Notes: generated from the letters alone by a model not told the origin. Numbered from the stretch's first letter, positions 1 through 7,979 are shown. The stretch is 10,746 bases of DNA from Candidatus Rokuibacteriota bacterium (GCA_003220195.1 QHRT01000103.1:671-11416); one strand, 5' to 3'. Made by a program: numbers and translations.

Positions 1-67
1 AGATCATTGAGATCGCGCCCAGTCGGAGCGCTTGCGCAGGGCTCCGGCGCTCGACGGTCGGCCCCAT
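1..67 (-). CDS. Possible start of an unidentified gene, cut by the left edge
   Basis: On the minus strand an ATG at 67-65 overlaps the TGA stop of the MoxR ATPase gene (69-67) in a TGATG arrangement, which is typical of translational coupling. From this ATG the frame stays open for 22 codons to the window edge, starting MGPTVERRSPAQ. That is too little to recognise a family. In many genomes a MoxR ATPase gene is followed by a CoxE-like or von Willebrand factor A-domain gene, so such a product is plausible by context alone. No good Shine-Dalgarno site precedes the ATG. The call rests on the overlap and the open frame only. Confidence 0.35.
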   Translation of the reverse strand, partial: MGPTVERRSPAQALRLGAISMI

Positions 68-984
68 CACCGCGGGGCGTCGGCCAGAACCTTGTCGAGC
101 GCGCCTCGCACGCGCTCCAGATCCTTCTCGTACTTCACGAGCATCGTCAGCGTCGACTCCACGAGCGCGGGCTCGAGCTCCTTCGCGTTCAGGATCACCA
201 GCGACCGCGCCCAATCGAGCGACTCCGAGACCGACGGCGGCTTGCGGAGATCCATCGCGCGAATCTTCTGGACCGCGGCGACGACCGCCCCCGCGAGTCG
301 CTCCGGAATCTCGGGCACCTTGAGGCGAATGATCGCGAGCTCGTCCGCCGGCACCGGAAAGTCGATGAAGAGGTGGAGGCACCGGCGCTTCAATCCATCC
401 GACAGCTCGCGCGCGTTGTTCGACGTGAGCACGACGAGCGGGATGTGCTTGGCGCGGATCGTGCCGAGCTCGGGCACGGAGACCTGGAAGTCGGACAGCA
501 CCTCGAGCAGGAACGCCTCGAACTCCGGCTCGGCCTTGTCGATCTCGTCGACCAGCAGCACGGTCGGGCTCTCCGCCAGGATCGCGCCGAGCAGCGGACG
601 CGGCGACAGGAAGCGAAAGGAGAAGAACGCGTCCTCGTGGCCGGCGATCTTCGCGACCGCGTCGGGCAAGGAGGGCGCGTCCGCGATCAGCTCGCCGATG
701 CGGTCGCGCAGGAGCTGCGTGTACAGGAGCTGCTTCGCGTACTTCCACTCGTACAGCGCCTTGCCCTCGTCGAGACCTTCGTAGCACTGCAGCCGGATGA
801 GCGCGCGCCCGGTGACGTCGGACAGCACCTTTGCGAGCTCGGTCTTCCCCACTCCGGCCGGTCCTTCGATGAGCACCGGGCGGCCCATGCGCGCGGCCAG
901 AAAGATCACCGTCGAGATCCTTCGATTGGCGATGTACCGCGCCTCACGGAACTGGTGCTGGACGTCATCCACGGAATCGAACAT
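67..984 (-). CDS. MoxR/CoxD-like AAA+ ATPase
   Basis: A 305-residue cytoplasmic AAA+ ATPase of the MoxR group. Visible motifs are Walker A GPAGVGKT at residues 41-48, Walker B LLVDEID with D146-E147, a sensor-1-like stretch LTSNN, and a basic LKRRC segment that could supply the arginine finger. The C-terminal lid contains KPPSVSESLDWARSL, familiar from CoxD-type proteins. Family members act as chaperone-like ATPases, usually with a VWA-domain partner, in maturing metalloenzymes; CoxD helps build the active site of aerobic CO dehydrogenase. The frame is open to an ATG at 1068. I choose the ATG at 984 because AAGGAG lies 5 nt before it and the protein then begins at the usual family start (MFDSVDDVQHQF). 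The extra upstream codons would cross the promoter and operator. A CoxL-like gene lies about 4.5 kb away on the same strand, making a role in Mo-enzyme maturation plausible but unproven. Confidence 0.9.
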   Translation of the reverse strand: MFDSVDDVQHQFREARYIANRRISTVIFLAARMGRPVLIEGPAGVGKTELAKVLSDVTGRALIRLQCYEGLDEGKALYEWKYAKQLLYTQLLRDRIGELIADAPSLPDAVAKIAGHEDAFFSFRFLSPRPLLGAILAESPTVLLVDEIDKAEPEFEAFLLEVLSDFQVSVPELGTIRAKHIPLVVLTSNNARELSDGLKRRCLHLFIDFPVPADELAIIRLKVPEIPERLAGAVVAAVQKIRAMDLRKPPSVSESLDWARSLVILNAKELEPALVESTLTMLVKYEKDLERVRGALDKVLADAPR

Positions 985-989
985 GCGAG

Positions 990-995
990 CTCCTT
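990..995 (-). promoter_or_regulatory. Shine-Dalgarno site of the MoxR ATPase gene
   Basis: On the minus strand AAGGAG lies 5 nt before the ATG at 984-982. It is the only convincing Shine-Dalgarno sequence before a gene in this window, and it decides the start of the ATPase in favour of 984 over the ATG at 1068. Confidence 0.8.
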
Positions 996-1029
996 GTCGA
1001 TGGCCGCCGGTCAGCGCGCGACGGCGCAC

Positions 1030-1049
1030 GAATGAACAACGGTTCATTC
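1030..1049. promoter_or_regulatory. Perfect inverted repeat, probable operator
   Basis: GAATGAAC (1030-1037) and GTTCATTC (1042-1049) form a perfect 8-bp inverted repeat with a 4-nt spacer (AACG). This 20-bp dyad with TGAAC/GTTCA half sites has the size and shape of operators bound by TetR-family dimers. It covers the downstream part of the predicted -10 box of the ATPase gene and its likely transcription start, where a bound repressor would block initiation. It lies about 30 bp upstream of the -35 box of the divergent protease gene, so one regulator might affect both. No regulator gene is in the window. The TetR assignment is inference. Confidence 0.6.
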
Positions 1050-1051
1050 TA
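1046..1051 (-). promoter_or_regulatory. Predicted -10 box of the MoxR ATPase promoter
   Basis: On the minus strand TAGAAT matches the TATAAT consensus at five of six positions. Transcription would start near 1039, giving a leader of about 55 nt that includes the AAGGAG site. I see no good -35 hexamer 16-18 nt upstream (the bases there read roughly TGCAGC), so activator help or an atypical -35 is possible. The box overlaps the inverted repeat at 1030-1049. Confidence 0.5.
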
Positions 1052-1079
1052 ACCCAGGGCGCACCCACGCTGCAGGCGG

Positions 1080-1110
1080 TTGACCGCGACGATCATCTCG
1101 TCAGTACACT
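1080..1110 (+). promoter_or_regulatory. Predicted promoter of the M48 protease gene
   Basis: TTGACC (1080-1085) resembles the -35 consensus and TACACT (1105-1110) the -10 consensus. The spacer is 19 nt, longer than the ideal 17. Transcription would start near 1117, one or two bases before the GTG at 1119. The message would then be leaderless or nearly so, which fits the lack of a Shine-Dalgarno sequence. The in-frame TTG that could extend the protein upstream is itself part of the -35 box. Confidence 0.45.
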
Positions 1111-1118
1111 GGGATTTC

Positions 1119-2240
1119 GTGGAACACTCAGCCGCTCGCTATCACCGGCTGCAACTCGCGCTCTCGGTGCTCGCGCTCGTCCTCGGCGCGGGCTGGCTCC
1201 TCGCGATGACGCTGACGGCCGTCGCGCGGCTCGTCGCGGAGCTCGCGATGACAGTCACCGATCGGTTGTGGTGGGCCGTCCTCGTCGTCAGCGCGGCGAC
1301 GTCGATCGGGCACACGGTGCTGACGGCTCCGCTCACCATCGCTCGCTCGTACTGGTTGCCACGACGATATGGCCTGCTCCATCAGCGGCTGGCCGCGTGG
1401 GCCTTCGACCGGCTCAAGGCCGCGGCGCTCGGCGGGCTCGTCGGACTGATCGTGATCGAGGTGATCTACGCCGTGATGGCCAGGACACCGGCGTGGTGGA
1501 TCTTCGCCGCCGCGTTCGTCGCCACCGTGTCCCTGCTCGGCGCGGTCGTCTTCCCCGTGTGGATCGTGCCGCTCTTCTACACGCTCACGCCGCTCCGCGA
1601 CGCGGCCCTCGCCGAGCGACTGGAGAAGCTCGCACGACGCGCCGGCGTCCCGGTCCTCGGTGTCTGGCTCGTCGATCAATCACGGAAGAGCCGCACGCTC
1701 AACGCCGCCGTCGCGGGATTCGGTCGCACACGCCGGATCATTCTCTTCGACACGCTGCTCGAGAGGCTCGGGCCTGACGAGGTCGAGTCGGTGCTCGCGC
1801 ACGAGCTCGGGCATCACGCGCACCATGACATGTGGCGCATGGTCGTGATACAGACCGCGCTCGGCTTCGCGACGTTCTGGGTTGCGGATCAGCTGCTGCG
1901 GGCGACCGCTGGTCCGATCGGACTCCGGAATCTCGCGGATCCGGCCGGTGTCCCCTGGTTCGCGCTCGTCATCGGCGCACTCGGGCTCGTCGGTATTCCG
2001 CTCGTCAACTGGCACTCGCGCGCGGTCGAGCGACGAGCGGACGACTTCGCGCTGTCAGTCACCGGCGACGCCGGTGCCTTCATCAGCGCCATGGAGCGGC
2101 TCGCCGAGCAGAACCTGGCGGAGCGTCACCCGCCCCGCTGGAAAGAAACTCTGCTATCCTCTCATCCATCCGTGGATCGTCGGATCGGGCGCGCCCGCCG
2201 GCGTGTCGCATCAGCCCCTCGAGCCAGCGAATCAGAGTGA
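1119..2240 (+). CDS. M48-family membrane zinc metalloprotease (Ste24/HtpX type)
   Basis: An integral membrane metallopeptidase of about 373 residues. The zinc motif is HELGHH, with H228 and H232 as ligands and E229 as the catalytic base. The third ligand is E304 in ERRAD, matching the ExxxD signature of the Ste24/HtpX clan. Hydrophobic segments lie near residues 11-34, 49-73, 100-123, 127-152, 241-262 and 276-298, so the layout is four N-terminal helices, the catalytic site, then two helices around the second motif. Family members cleave membrane or misfolded proteins; bacterial substrates are mostly unknown. The frame is open to a TTG at 1080, but I prefer the GTG at 1119: the TTG lies in a -35-like box and the protein then starts MEHSAARYHRLQ. 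The histidine kinase gene begins 43 bp downstream on the same strand and may be cotranscribed. Confidence 0.88.
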   Translation: MEHSAARYHRLQLALSVLALVLGAGWLLAMTLTAVARLVAELAMTVTDRLWWAVLVVSAATSIGHTVLTAPLTIARSYWLPRRYGLLHQRLAAWAFDRLKAAALGGLVGLIVIEVIYAVMARTPAWWIFAAAFVATVSLLGAVVFPVWIVPLFYTLTPLRDAALAERLEKLARRAGVPVLGVWLVDQSRKSRTLNAAVAGFGRTRRIILFDTLLERLGPDEVESVLAHELGHHAHHDMWRMVVIQTALGFATFWVADQLLRATAGPIGLRNLADPAGVPWFALVIGALGLVGIPLVNWHSRAVERRADDFALSVTGDAGAFISAMERLAEQNLAERHPPRWKETLLSSHPSVDRRIGRARRRVASAPRASESE

Positions 2241-2283
2241 CCAGAAGAGACGACCGCCTCGGCGGTGACACGATCGCTTCGTC

Positions 2284-5200
2284 GTGGCCACGCAACTGCG
2301 CACGATAACTCCCGAGGGCGCGGCTCTCGGAGCGCGTCTCGGCCGGCGGCTGCGTCCGCTCGCGGTGGCGACCGGCATCGTCATCAGCCTCGGCCTTCCG
2401 ATGACCTACTCCGTGCTGGAGCACGCGGCGCTCAAGCGAGACGCGCGACGCCATGCGCAGGAGATCGTCGTCCAGCTCCGGTCGCGCTCGCTCGATCAGA
2501 TCCTGAGCGACGTCGCGAGAGATCCGGCGATCATTCGCGTGCGGGTGCTCGACGCGTCGGGCACCGTCCTGCGCGTGCACGAACGCTTCACGCCATCGTC
2601 CTGGTGGCCGGAGCTCCGCGCTCCGCTGGCTTACGCGGCGTCCACCTACGACCGTGACATCCGGATCGTCGAGGTCGCGGTGTCGCAGAAGGCGCTCGCC
2701 ACCGTCAGCGCCGGGCTGTTCCTGCTCTCCACGGTCGTCGGTGGCGCCGTCGCGCTCGTCACGTACTTCTACCCCGTCCGCGTCGTCCGCGGCATGGAGC
2801 GGCGCGTCGACGCGCTCCTGACGCAACAGGAAAGCTTGCTCGAGACGAGCCGTCTGCTCGCCTCGACGCTCGACCTCCAGGAGCTGCTCGACCGGCTCTC
2901 CGGGATCGCGCGCTCGCTGCCCGGCATCGACGTCGTCCGGATCTGGCTGCGCGACGAGGCGACCGGGACGCTCGCGCTCCAGTCTCACGCCGGCGTCCGG
3001 GCGACCGACGCCGACGACACGCGGGAGATCCGACCGGGGCACGGGCTGATCGCGAGCGTGATCGAGACGGGACGCTCCCTTGCGCTCCGGAACGTGGCCG
3101 CCGATCCCGGCGTCGTGAACGTCGACTGGGTTCGCGCGCAAGGCATCGCGTCCTATCTCGGCGTGCCGCTCGCGACCGGCGATACGCCGCTCGGCGTGCT
3201 CGCGTGCATGAGCCGTACGCCGCGGGAGTGGTCACGGACCGAGATCGCGCTCGCCGAGACACTCGGGACGCTGGCCGCCGTCGCCATCCGCAACGCGCGA
3301 AACTTCGGCGAGCTGACGCGTCGCGGAGAGCGTCTGCGACGGGTGGCGGACCTGTCGCGCACGGTCTCCAGCTCGCTCGACCTGGACGCGGTGTTGCAGC
3401 AGGTCGTCGCCGGCGTGCTCGCGCTCAGGCCCGACATCGGCTGCTTCATCCGGCTGGTCGACGCGGAAGCGGAAGTCTATTGGATCGGCGCCGTCGGCGG
3501 CTTCACGCAGGCGGATCTCATTCCGGCCCTGCCGTTCGGAGTCGGACTGACGCACGTGGTCGCGCACACTCGCGCGCCATTGCTGGTGTTCGACCCGGCG
3601 AACGATCCCCGTACGATCCCGGCGACGCGCGCGGTGTTCGGCGCACGGACCTATTACGGCGTGCCGATCCAGGCCGGCGACACGCTGGTCGGCGTCCTGA
3701 ACATCTACTTCGCCGCGAACGTGACCCCCACGCCCGCCGAGCGCGAAGCGATCGACGTGTTCGCCGGCCAGGCGGCGATGGCGATCCGGAACGCCCGCCT
3801 CTTCGCCGACAGCGAGACCCGCCGGCGCACCGCCGAAGCGCTCGGCGAAGTGGGACGGGCGCTCTCCCAGGCCCTCGATTCGCGCGTCGTCGCCGGGCGG
3901 ATCGCGGACGGCATGTGCTCGCTCTTGCGGGCGAAGACTTCCGCGCTCTTCCGGCTCGATGCCGAAACCGGGAGTCTGCACGGGCTGGCGCTCTCCGGCG
4001 AGGCCGCGCCGACGCTCGGGCCGGACACCGTGTTGCCGCGTGGGAACGGAGTCGCCGGGCTCGCGGTCTCGACGCGAGAGCCGGCCGTGACGGCCGATCT
4101 CCTGAACGACCCGCGCATCACGCTGACGCCGGAATTGCGAGCGACGGTCGAGCGCGCCGGCTATGCCGCGGTGCTGGTGGTGCCGCTCATGGTCGGCGAC
4201 CGCGTGATCGGCGCGCTCGGCGCCGGCGACCGCGCCGGACGCCTGTTCAAGGCCGACGAGATCCGGCTCGCGCAGGCGTTCGCCGACCAGGCGGCGCTGG
4301 CGCTCGACAATGCGCAGCTCTACGAGAACGCACAGCGCGCCTACGAGGAGCTGTCGCAGACGCAGGCGCAGCTCCTGCGCGGCGAGACGTTGCGCGCGAT
4401 GGGCGAGCTGGCCTCGGGCGCCGCCCACCACCTGAACAATCTCCTTGCGGTCGTCCTCGGACGTCTCCAGCTCGCGCACACGAAATCCCCGCCCCCCGAC
4501 ATCGCTCGCCATCTCGAGCTCGCCGAGCACGCCGCGCTCGACGGCGCCGAGGTCGTGCGCCGCATGCGCGGCTTCAGCCGCGGTCAACCCTCGCAGGATC
4601 TCGCGCCGGTCGAGCTGAACCGGGTCGCCGAAGACGTGCTGGAGCTGACGCGACCCCGCTGGCAGGACGAGGCGCAAGTCCGTGGCGTCCGCATCGAGGC
4701 GCACCTCGACGCCGGCTCCATCCCTCCGGTGCCGGGGGACACCGCCGCACTCCGCGAAGTGTTGATGAACCTGATCCTGAACGCGATCGACGCGATGCCG
4801 AACGGCGGCACCATCACGGTGCGCACGTGGGCGACGCGCGACGCCGTGTCCTGCGAGGTGGCCGACACGGGCGTCGGCATGTCGCCGGAAATCCAGCGGC
4901 GCGCCGTCGAGCCGTTCTTCACCACGAAGGGATTCCACGCGACCGGCCTCGGGCTCTCCATGAACTACGGCATCATCCGCCGGCACGGCGGCGACCTGGT
5001 GATCGAGAGCGCCGTGGATCAGGGCACGCGCGTGCGGTTCGGGCTGCCGCTGGTCGCGCCCGCACTCGCTTCGCCGGTGCCGGTCGCCACCGCCACCGCG
5101 CAGGCCCCGCTCCGCATCTTGCTGATCGACGACGAGCTCGAAGTGCGGCGCGTCGTCGCCGAGATGCTCGCGCTCGAGGCGCATGAGGTCGTGCAGGCGG

Positions 5201-5493
5201 CGTCGGGAAACGAGGGGATTCGCATCCTCGAGCGTGACCCGAGGTTCGACCTGGTGCTCACCGATCTGGGGATGCCGGACATGACGGGCTGGGAGGTCGC
5301 CCGGGCGGTGAAGAAGATGCGACCGGCGATCCGCGTCGGATTGATCACCGGCTGGGGCGGAGAGCCTGCCATCAAGTCGGAAGATCGCGCCGCGGCGGAT
5401 TTCGTCCTGACGAAGCCGATCAGCGTCGAACGGCTCAGCGCGGCGCTCGGTCACGCCGCACGAGACGCTCGCAGCGCAGCGGAACCTCGATGA
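2284..5493 (+). CDS. Membrane-bound hybrid histidine kinase with three GAF domains and a C-terminal receiver
   Basis: A 1069-residue sensor kinase. Two transmembrane segments (about 25-43 and 140-162) flank an extracytoplasmic sensor of about 95 residues. Three tandem GAF domains follow (about 198-338, 365-506 and 530-681), each ending in an ALxNAxLY-like helix. The H box GELASGAAHHLNNLL puts the phosphoacceptor at H715. The ATP-binding domain shows an N box (N829, N833), G1 DTGVGM (861-866), EPFFTTKG, and G2 TGLGLS (887-892). After a short Ala/Val/Pro linker comes a receiver with acidic D949-D950, phosphoacceptor D994 in LTDLGMP, T1022 and K1044. No HPt or DNA-binding domain is present, so a separate phosphotransfer partner is expected. 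The GTG at 2284 is the first possible start after an in-frame stop, with no clear Shine-Dalgarno site. The signal and target genes are unknown. Its 3' end overlaps that of the convergent Mo-enzyme gene. Confidence 0.93.
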   Translation: MATQLRTITPEGAALGARLGRRLRPLAVATGIVISLGLPMTYSVLEHAALKRDARRHAQEIVVQLRSRSLDQILSDVARDPAIIRVRVLDASGTVLRVHERFTPSSWWPELRAPLAYAASTYDRDIRIVEVAVSQKALATVSAGLFLLSTVVGGAVALVTYFYPVRVVRGMERRVDALLTQQESLLETSRLLASTLDLQELLDRLSGIARSLPGIDVVRIWLRDEATGTLALQSHAGVRATDADDTREIRPGHGLIASVIETGRSLALRNVAADPGVVNVDWVRAQGIASYLGVPLATGDTPLGVLACMSRTPREWSRTEIALAETLGTLAAVAIRNARNFGELTRRGERLRRVADLSRTVSSSLDLDAVLQQVVAGVLALRPDIGCFIRLVDAEAEVYWIGAVGGFTQADLIPALPFGVGLTHVVAHTRAPLLVFDPANDPRTIPATRAVFGARTYYGVPIQAGDTLVGVLNIYFAANVTPTPAEREAIDVFAGQAAMAIRNARLFADSETRRRTAEALGEVGRALSQALDSRVVAGRIADGMCSLLRAKTSALFRLDAETGSLHGLALSGEAAPTLGPDTVLPRGNGVAGLAVSTREPAVTADLLNDPRITLTPELRATVERAGYAAVLVVPLMVGDRVIGALGAGDRAGRLFKADEIRLAQAFADQAALALDNAQLYENAQRAYEELSQTQAQLLRGETLRAMGELASGAAHHLNNLLAVVLGRLQLAHTKSPPPDIARHLELAEHAALDGAEVVRRMRGFSRGQPSQDLAPVELNRVAEDVLELTRPRWQDEAQVRGVRIEAHLDAGSIPPVPGDTAALREVLMNLILNAIDAMPNGGTITVRTWATRDAVSCEVADTGVGMSPEIQRRAVEPFFTTKGFHATGLGLSMNYGIIRRHGGDLVIESAVDQGTRVRFGLPLVAPALASPVPVATATAQAPLRILLIDDELEVRRVVAEMLALEAHEVVQAASGNEGIRILERDPRFDLVLTDLGMPDMTGWEVARAVKKMRPAIRVGLITGWGGEPAIKSEDRAAADFVLTKPISVERLSAALGHAARDARSAAEPR

Positions 5494-7767
5494 GCTCGAT
5501 CGGATCTCACCGAGCGCATCGGCGACCGCGTTGGCGATCGCCGCCGGTCCGGCCACCGCGGAGCCTTCGCCGGTGCCCTTGAGGCCGAGCGGGTTCAGCG
5601 GTGACGGCGAATCGCAGCTCGCGACCTCGATCGTCGGCACCTGATCCGCCCGCGGCGGCGCGTATTCCATCAGCGTGCCGGTCAGCATCTGCCCCGCGGC
5701 GTCGTAGACGATCTCTTCCGAGAGCGCCGCGCCGATCCCCTGCGCGATCCCGCCGTGCGTCTGCCCCTCGACCACCAGCGGATTGATCTCGCGGCCGGCG
5801 TCGTGCGCGGCGTAGTACGCGAGCACGGTGATGCGTCCGGTCTCGCGATCCACCTCGACGGTGGCGACGTGAACGCCAGCGGCCCACGTGACGCTCTCGG
5901 GACTGTGATACCGCGTGGCGGCGAGCCCGGGCTCGCCGAGCGCGCGGACGATGTCCGGACGCTCGGCGAGCGTCGCCAGCTCCGCGAAGCCGAGCGAGCG
6001 GTCGGGCGCGCCCTGCACGTGCGCGCGCGCGTCGCGAATGACCACGTCGTCGGCGCTCGATTCGAACGCGATCGCGGCGACCGCGCGCGCCTTGTCGCGC
6101 ACCGTATCCGCGGCAGCGGCGACGGCATTGCCGACGACCACGGCCACACGACTCGCGTACGTGCCGGCGCCAAGCGGAAATCGGGCAGTGTCGCCGCCCG
6201 TCACCGTGACGGTGTCGAACGGCACGCCGAGGCTTTCGGCACAGATCTGCGCGAGCGTCGTCCCGTGCGCCTGGCCTTGCGACGTTGCACCGACGGTGAC
6301 CGAGACGCGACCGTCTGACTCGACGGCGACGGCGGCGCCTTCGTGCGGCCCGATGCCGGTCGCCTCGGTGTAGGCCGCGACCCCGATGCCGAGCACGCGT
6401 CGTTCTCCGCCGGTGAGGCGGGCGGCCGCCTGCTGCCGCGCGCGAAACGCGCGATAGCCCGCCCGCTCGAGCGCCGTCTCGAGCAGCGCCGGGTAATCGC
6501 CGGAGTCGTGCACCATCGGCATGCCGTCGCGGTACGGCAGGCCGCGGTCGTAGGGCATCTCGTCGGCGCGGATCAGGTTCCGTCGACGCAGCTCCGCGGG
6601 GTCCACGCCGAGCTCGCGCGCGGCGATGTCGATCAATCGCTCGATGACGAACACGGCCTGCGGCCGTCCCGCCCCGCGATAGGGCGCGCTCGGCACCTTG
6701 TGCGTGACGACGACGCGGCCGCGAGCGCGGAACGCCGGAAGGCGATAGAGCCCGACCAGGTGCGTCGCGGTGACGCCCGCGACCACCGCGCCGCGTGGAA
6801 GGTATGCCCCGGCGTCGATCAGGAAGTCGTCCGCGAGCGCGAGGATCCGGCCGTCGGCGCCGAGCGCGAGCGTCGCCGCGTGGAGCTGATCGCCCGCGTG
6901 CGTCGTGCTGACGAAGCTCGCCTGTCGGGTATCGATCCAGCGCACCGGGCGTTCGAGCCGCCGTGTCAGCGTCGCGAGGATGAGCTCCTCCGGATACACG
7001 GGGCCCTTCGTCCCGAACCCGCCGCCAACGTCCGGCGCGATGACCCGCACCGCATCACCGGCGAGCCCGAGCGCCTCGGCGATGCGCTGCCGGACCCCAT
7101 AGGGCATCTGGGTGCTGGACCAGACGCAGAGTGAACCGGTCGCCCGGTCCCAGCGCGCCGCGACGCCGCGCGGCTCGAGCGGCAGCGCGGTGACGCGGCC
7201 GCAGCGCAAGCGTCGCGTGACGGTCACGCGCGCGTGCCGGAGCGCGGCATCGACATCGCCGGTGCCGAGCGCGATCGTGGCCGCGACGTTGGTTCCCCAC
7301 GCGGGATGCACGAGCGGCGCGTCCGCAGCCATCGCGGCTTCGCAATCCACGGCCGCCGCCAGCGGCTCGTAGTCGATCGTCACCGCCGCCGCGCCGTCCG
7401 TCGCACGTTCGCCATCCGTCGCCACGACGACGGCGACGGGTTCGCCCACGAAGCGCACGATCCCATCCGCCAGCGCCGATTGACGATAGGGCTTGATGGG
7501 AGCCGCGGGCACGACGGGCGGCGGCAGCGCGCCGCGCAGCTCCGGAAGATCGCCGAGGGTGAACGCGCCCACGACACCGCGTGTCGCGCGCGCCGCGTCG
7601 AGATCGATGCGGATGACGCGCGCGTGCGCGTGCGGGCTGCGAACGACGGCGACGTGCAAGGCGGATTCGAGCGGCACGTCGGCGACGTAGCACCCGCGGC
7701 CGGTGAGGAGACGGCGGTCTTCGACGCGCCGCACGGAGCGGCCGATCAGGCCGGCCGCGTCACTCAA
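5435..7767 (-). CDS. Xanthine dehydrogenase/CoxL-family molybdopterin-binding subunit, apparent frameshift near the 3' end
   Basis: Catalytic large subunit of a molybdenum hydroxylase. It begins in family style (IGRSVRRVEDRRLLTGRG) and carries the cofactor motif GGGFGTK (248-254), PYRGAGR (362-368), an ERLIDIAA stretch, and KGTGEG with the probable catalytic base E734. PYRGAGR replaces the cysteine loop of true CO dehydrogenase, so the substrate is more likely an aldehyde, purine or (hetero)aromatic compound. The chosen start is the TTG at 7767, which overlaps the LigA-type stop as TTGA; an ATG at 7842 would add 25 unlike residues. After NAVADALGE (about 5510) the original frame loses family likeness and runs on, antisense to the kinase gene, to 3232. 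Moving to the frame that begins GAT CCG gives DPIELIEVPLRCERLVRR and a stop at 5435, a normal family C-terminus and length (about 777 residues). This implies one missing base near 5508. No 2Fe-2S or FAD subunit gene is in the window. Confidence 0.85.
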
Positions 7768-7979
7768 TGCCCGCCGAGGCCCGGGATCGACAGCAGCAGA
7801 TGGAGCGAGCCGCCCAGCTCGTTGAGGCGCCGGAGATCCCACCGCACGAACGCCTCTCGCTCGTCGTCCGTGAGATCGGCGTCGGCGAGCGCCTTCGATG
7901 GATCGGCCTTGAACTTTTCGCGGAGCTCGCGATCCTTCTTCAAGCGATACAGGAGGACGTTGACGTCGTAGCGGCTCAT
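7764..7979 (-). CDS. LigA-type small subunit of an extradiol dioxygenase
   Basis: A 71-residue protein resembling the alpha (LigA) subunit or domain of protocatechuate 4,5-dioxygenase-type enzymes. It is mostly helical and charged, with the family pattern of a conserved LYRLKKDRELREKF helix, then DPSKALADADLTDDEREAF, an LRRLNELGG turn and a short hydrophobic C-terminus. LigA subunits form part of the active-site lid of the catalytic LigB subunit and contain no metal ligands. It lies 10 nt downstream of the LigB-type gene on the same strand, the usual LigB/LigA pairing, though here the catalytic gene comes first. Its stop overlaps the proposed TTG start of the Mo-enzyme gene. No strong Shine-Dalgarno sequence is seen, so it is probably translated by coupling. 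Confidence 0.85.
   Translation of the reverse strand: MSRYDVNVLLYRLKKDRELREKFKADPSKALADADLTDDEREAFVRWDLRRLNELGGSLHLLLSIPGLGGH

Noticed and set aside
7..1035. Plus-strand open frame of 342 codons over the MoxR gene
   Set aside because: Antisense shadow with Arg/Glu/Leu-rich composition; the minus strand encodes intact Walker motifs.
2237..2308. A 23-codon frame starting with GTG that overlaps the protease stop (GTGA) and runs into the kinase gene
   Set aside because: Very short, no Shine-Dalgarno site, no recognisable product; the overlap alone is too common in GC-rich DNA.
2083..3141. Minus-strand open frame of 352 codons across the protease end and kinase start
   Set aside because: Low-complexity Arg/Asp-rich sequence without motifs, antisense to two genes with clear domains.
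3204..5186. Plus-strand open frame of 660 codons inside the kinase gene
   Set aside because: Arg/Ala-rich shadow of the kinase in another frame, with no recognisable domain.
3232..5505. A frame of more than 750 codons on the minus strand, continuous with the Mo-enzyme gene
   Set aside because: It is exactly antisense to the well-supported kinase domains, is Arg/Glu/Asp/His-rich with no family motifs, and arises from G/C-rich third codon positions. It opens only because of the apparent frameshift near 5508.
5485..5515. Short inverted repeats (for example TGAG...CTCA) between the convergent kinase and Mo-enzyme genes, as a terminator
   Set aside because: Arms of four to five bases, no T tract on either strand, and the sequence is coding in at least one gene.
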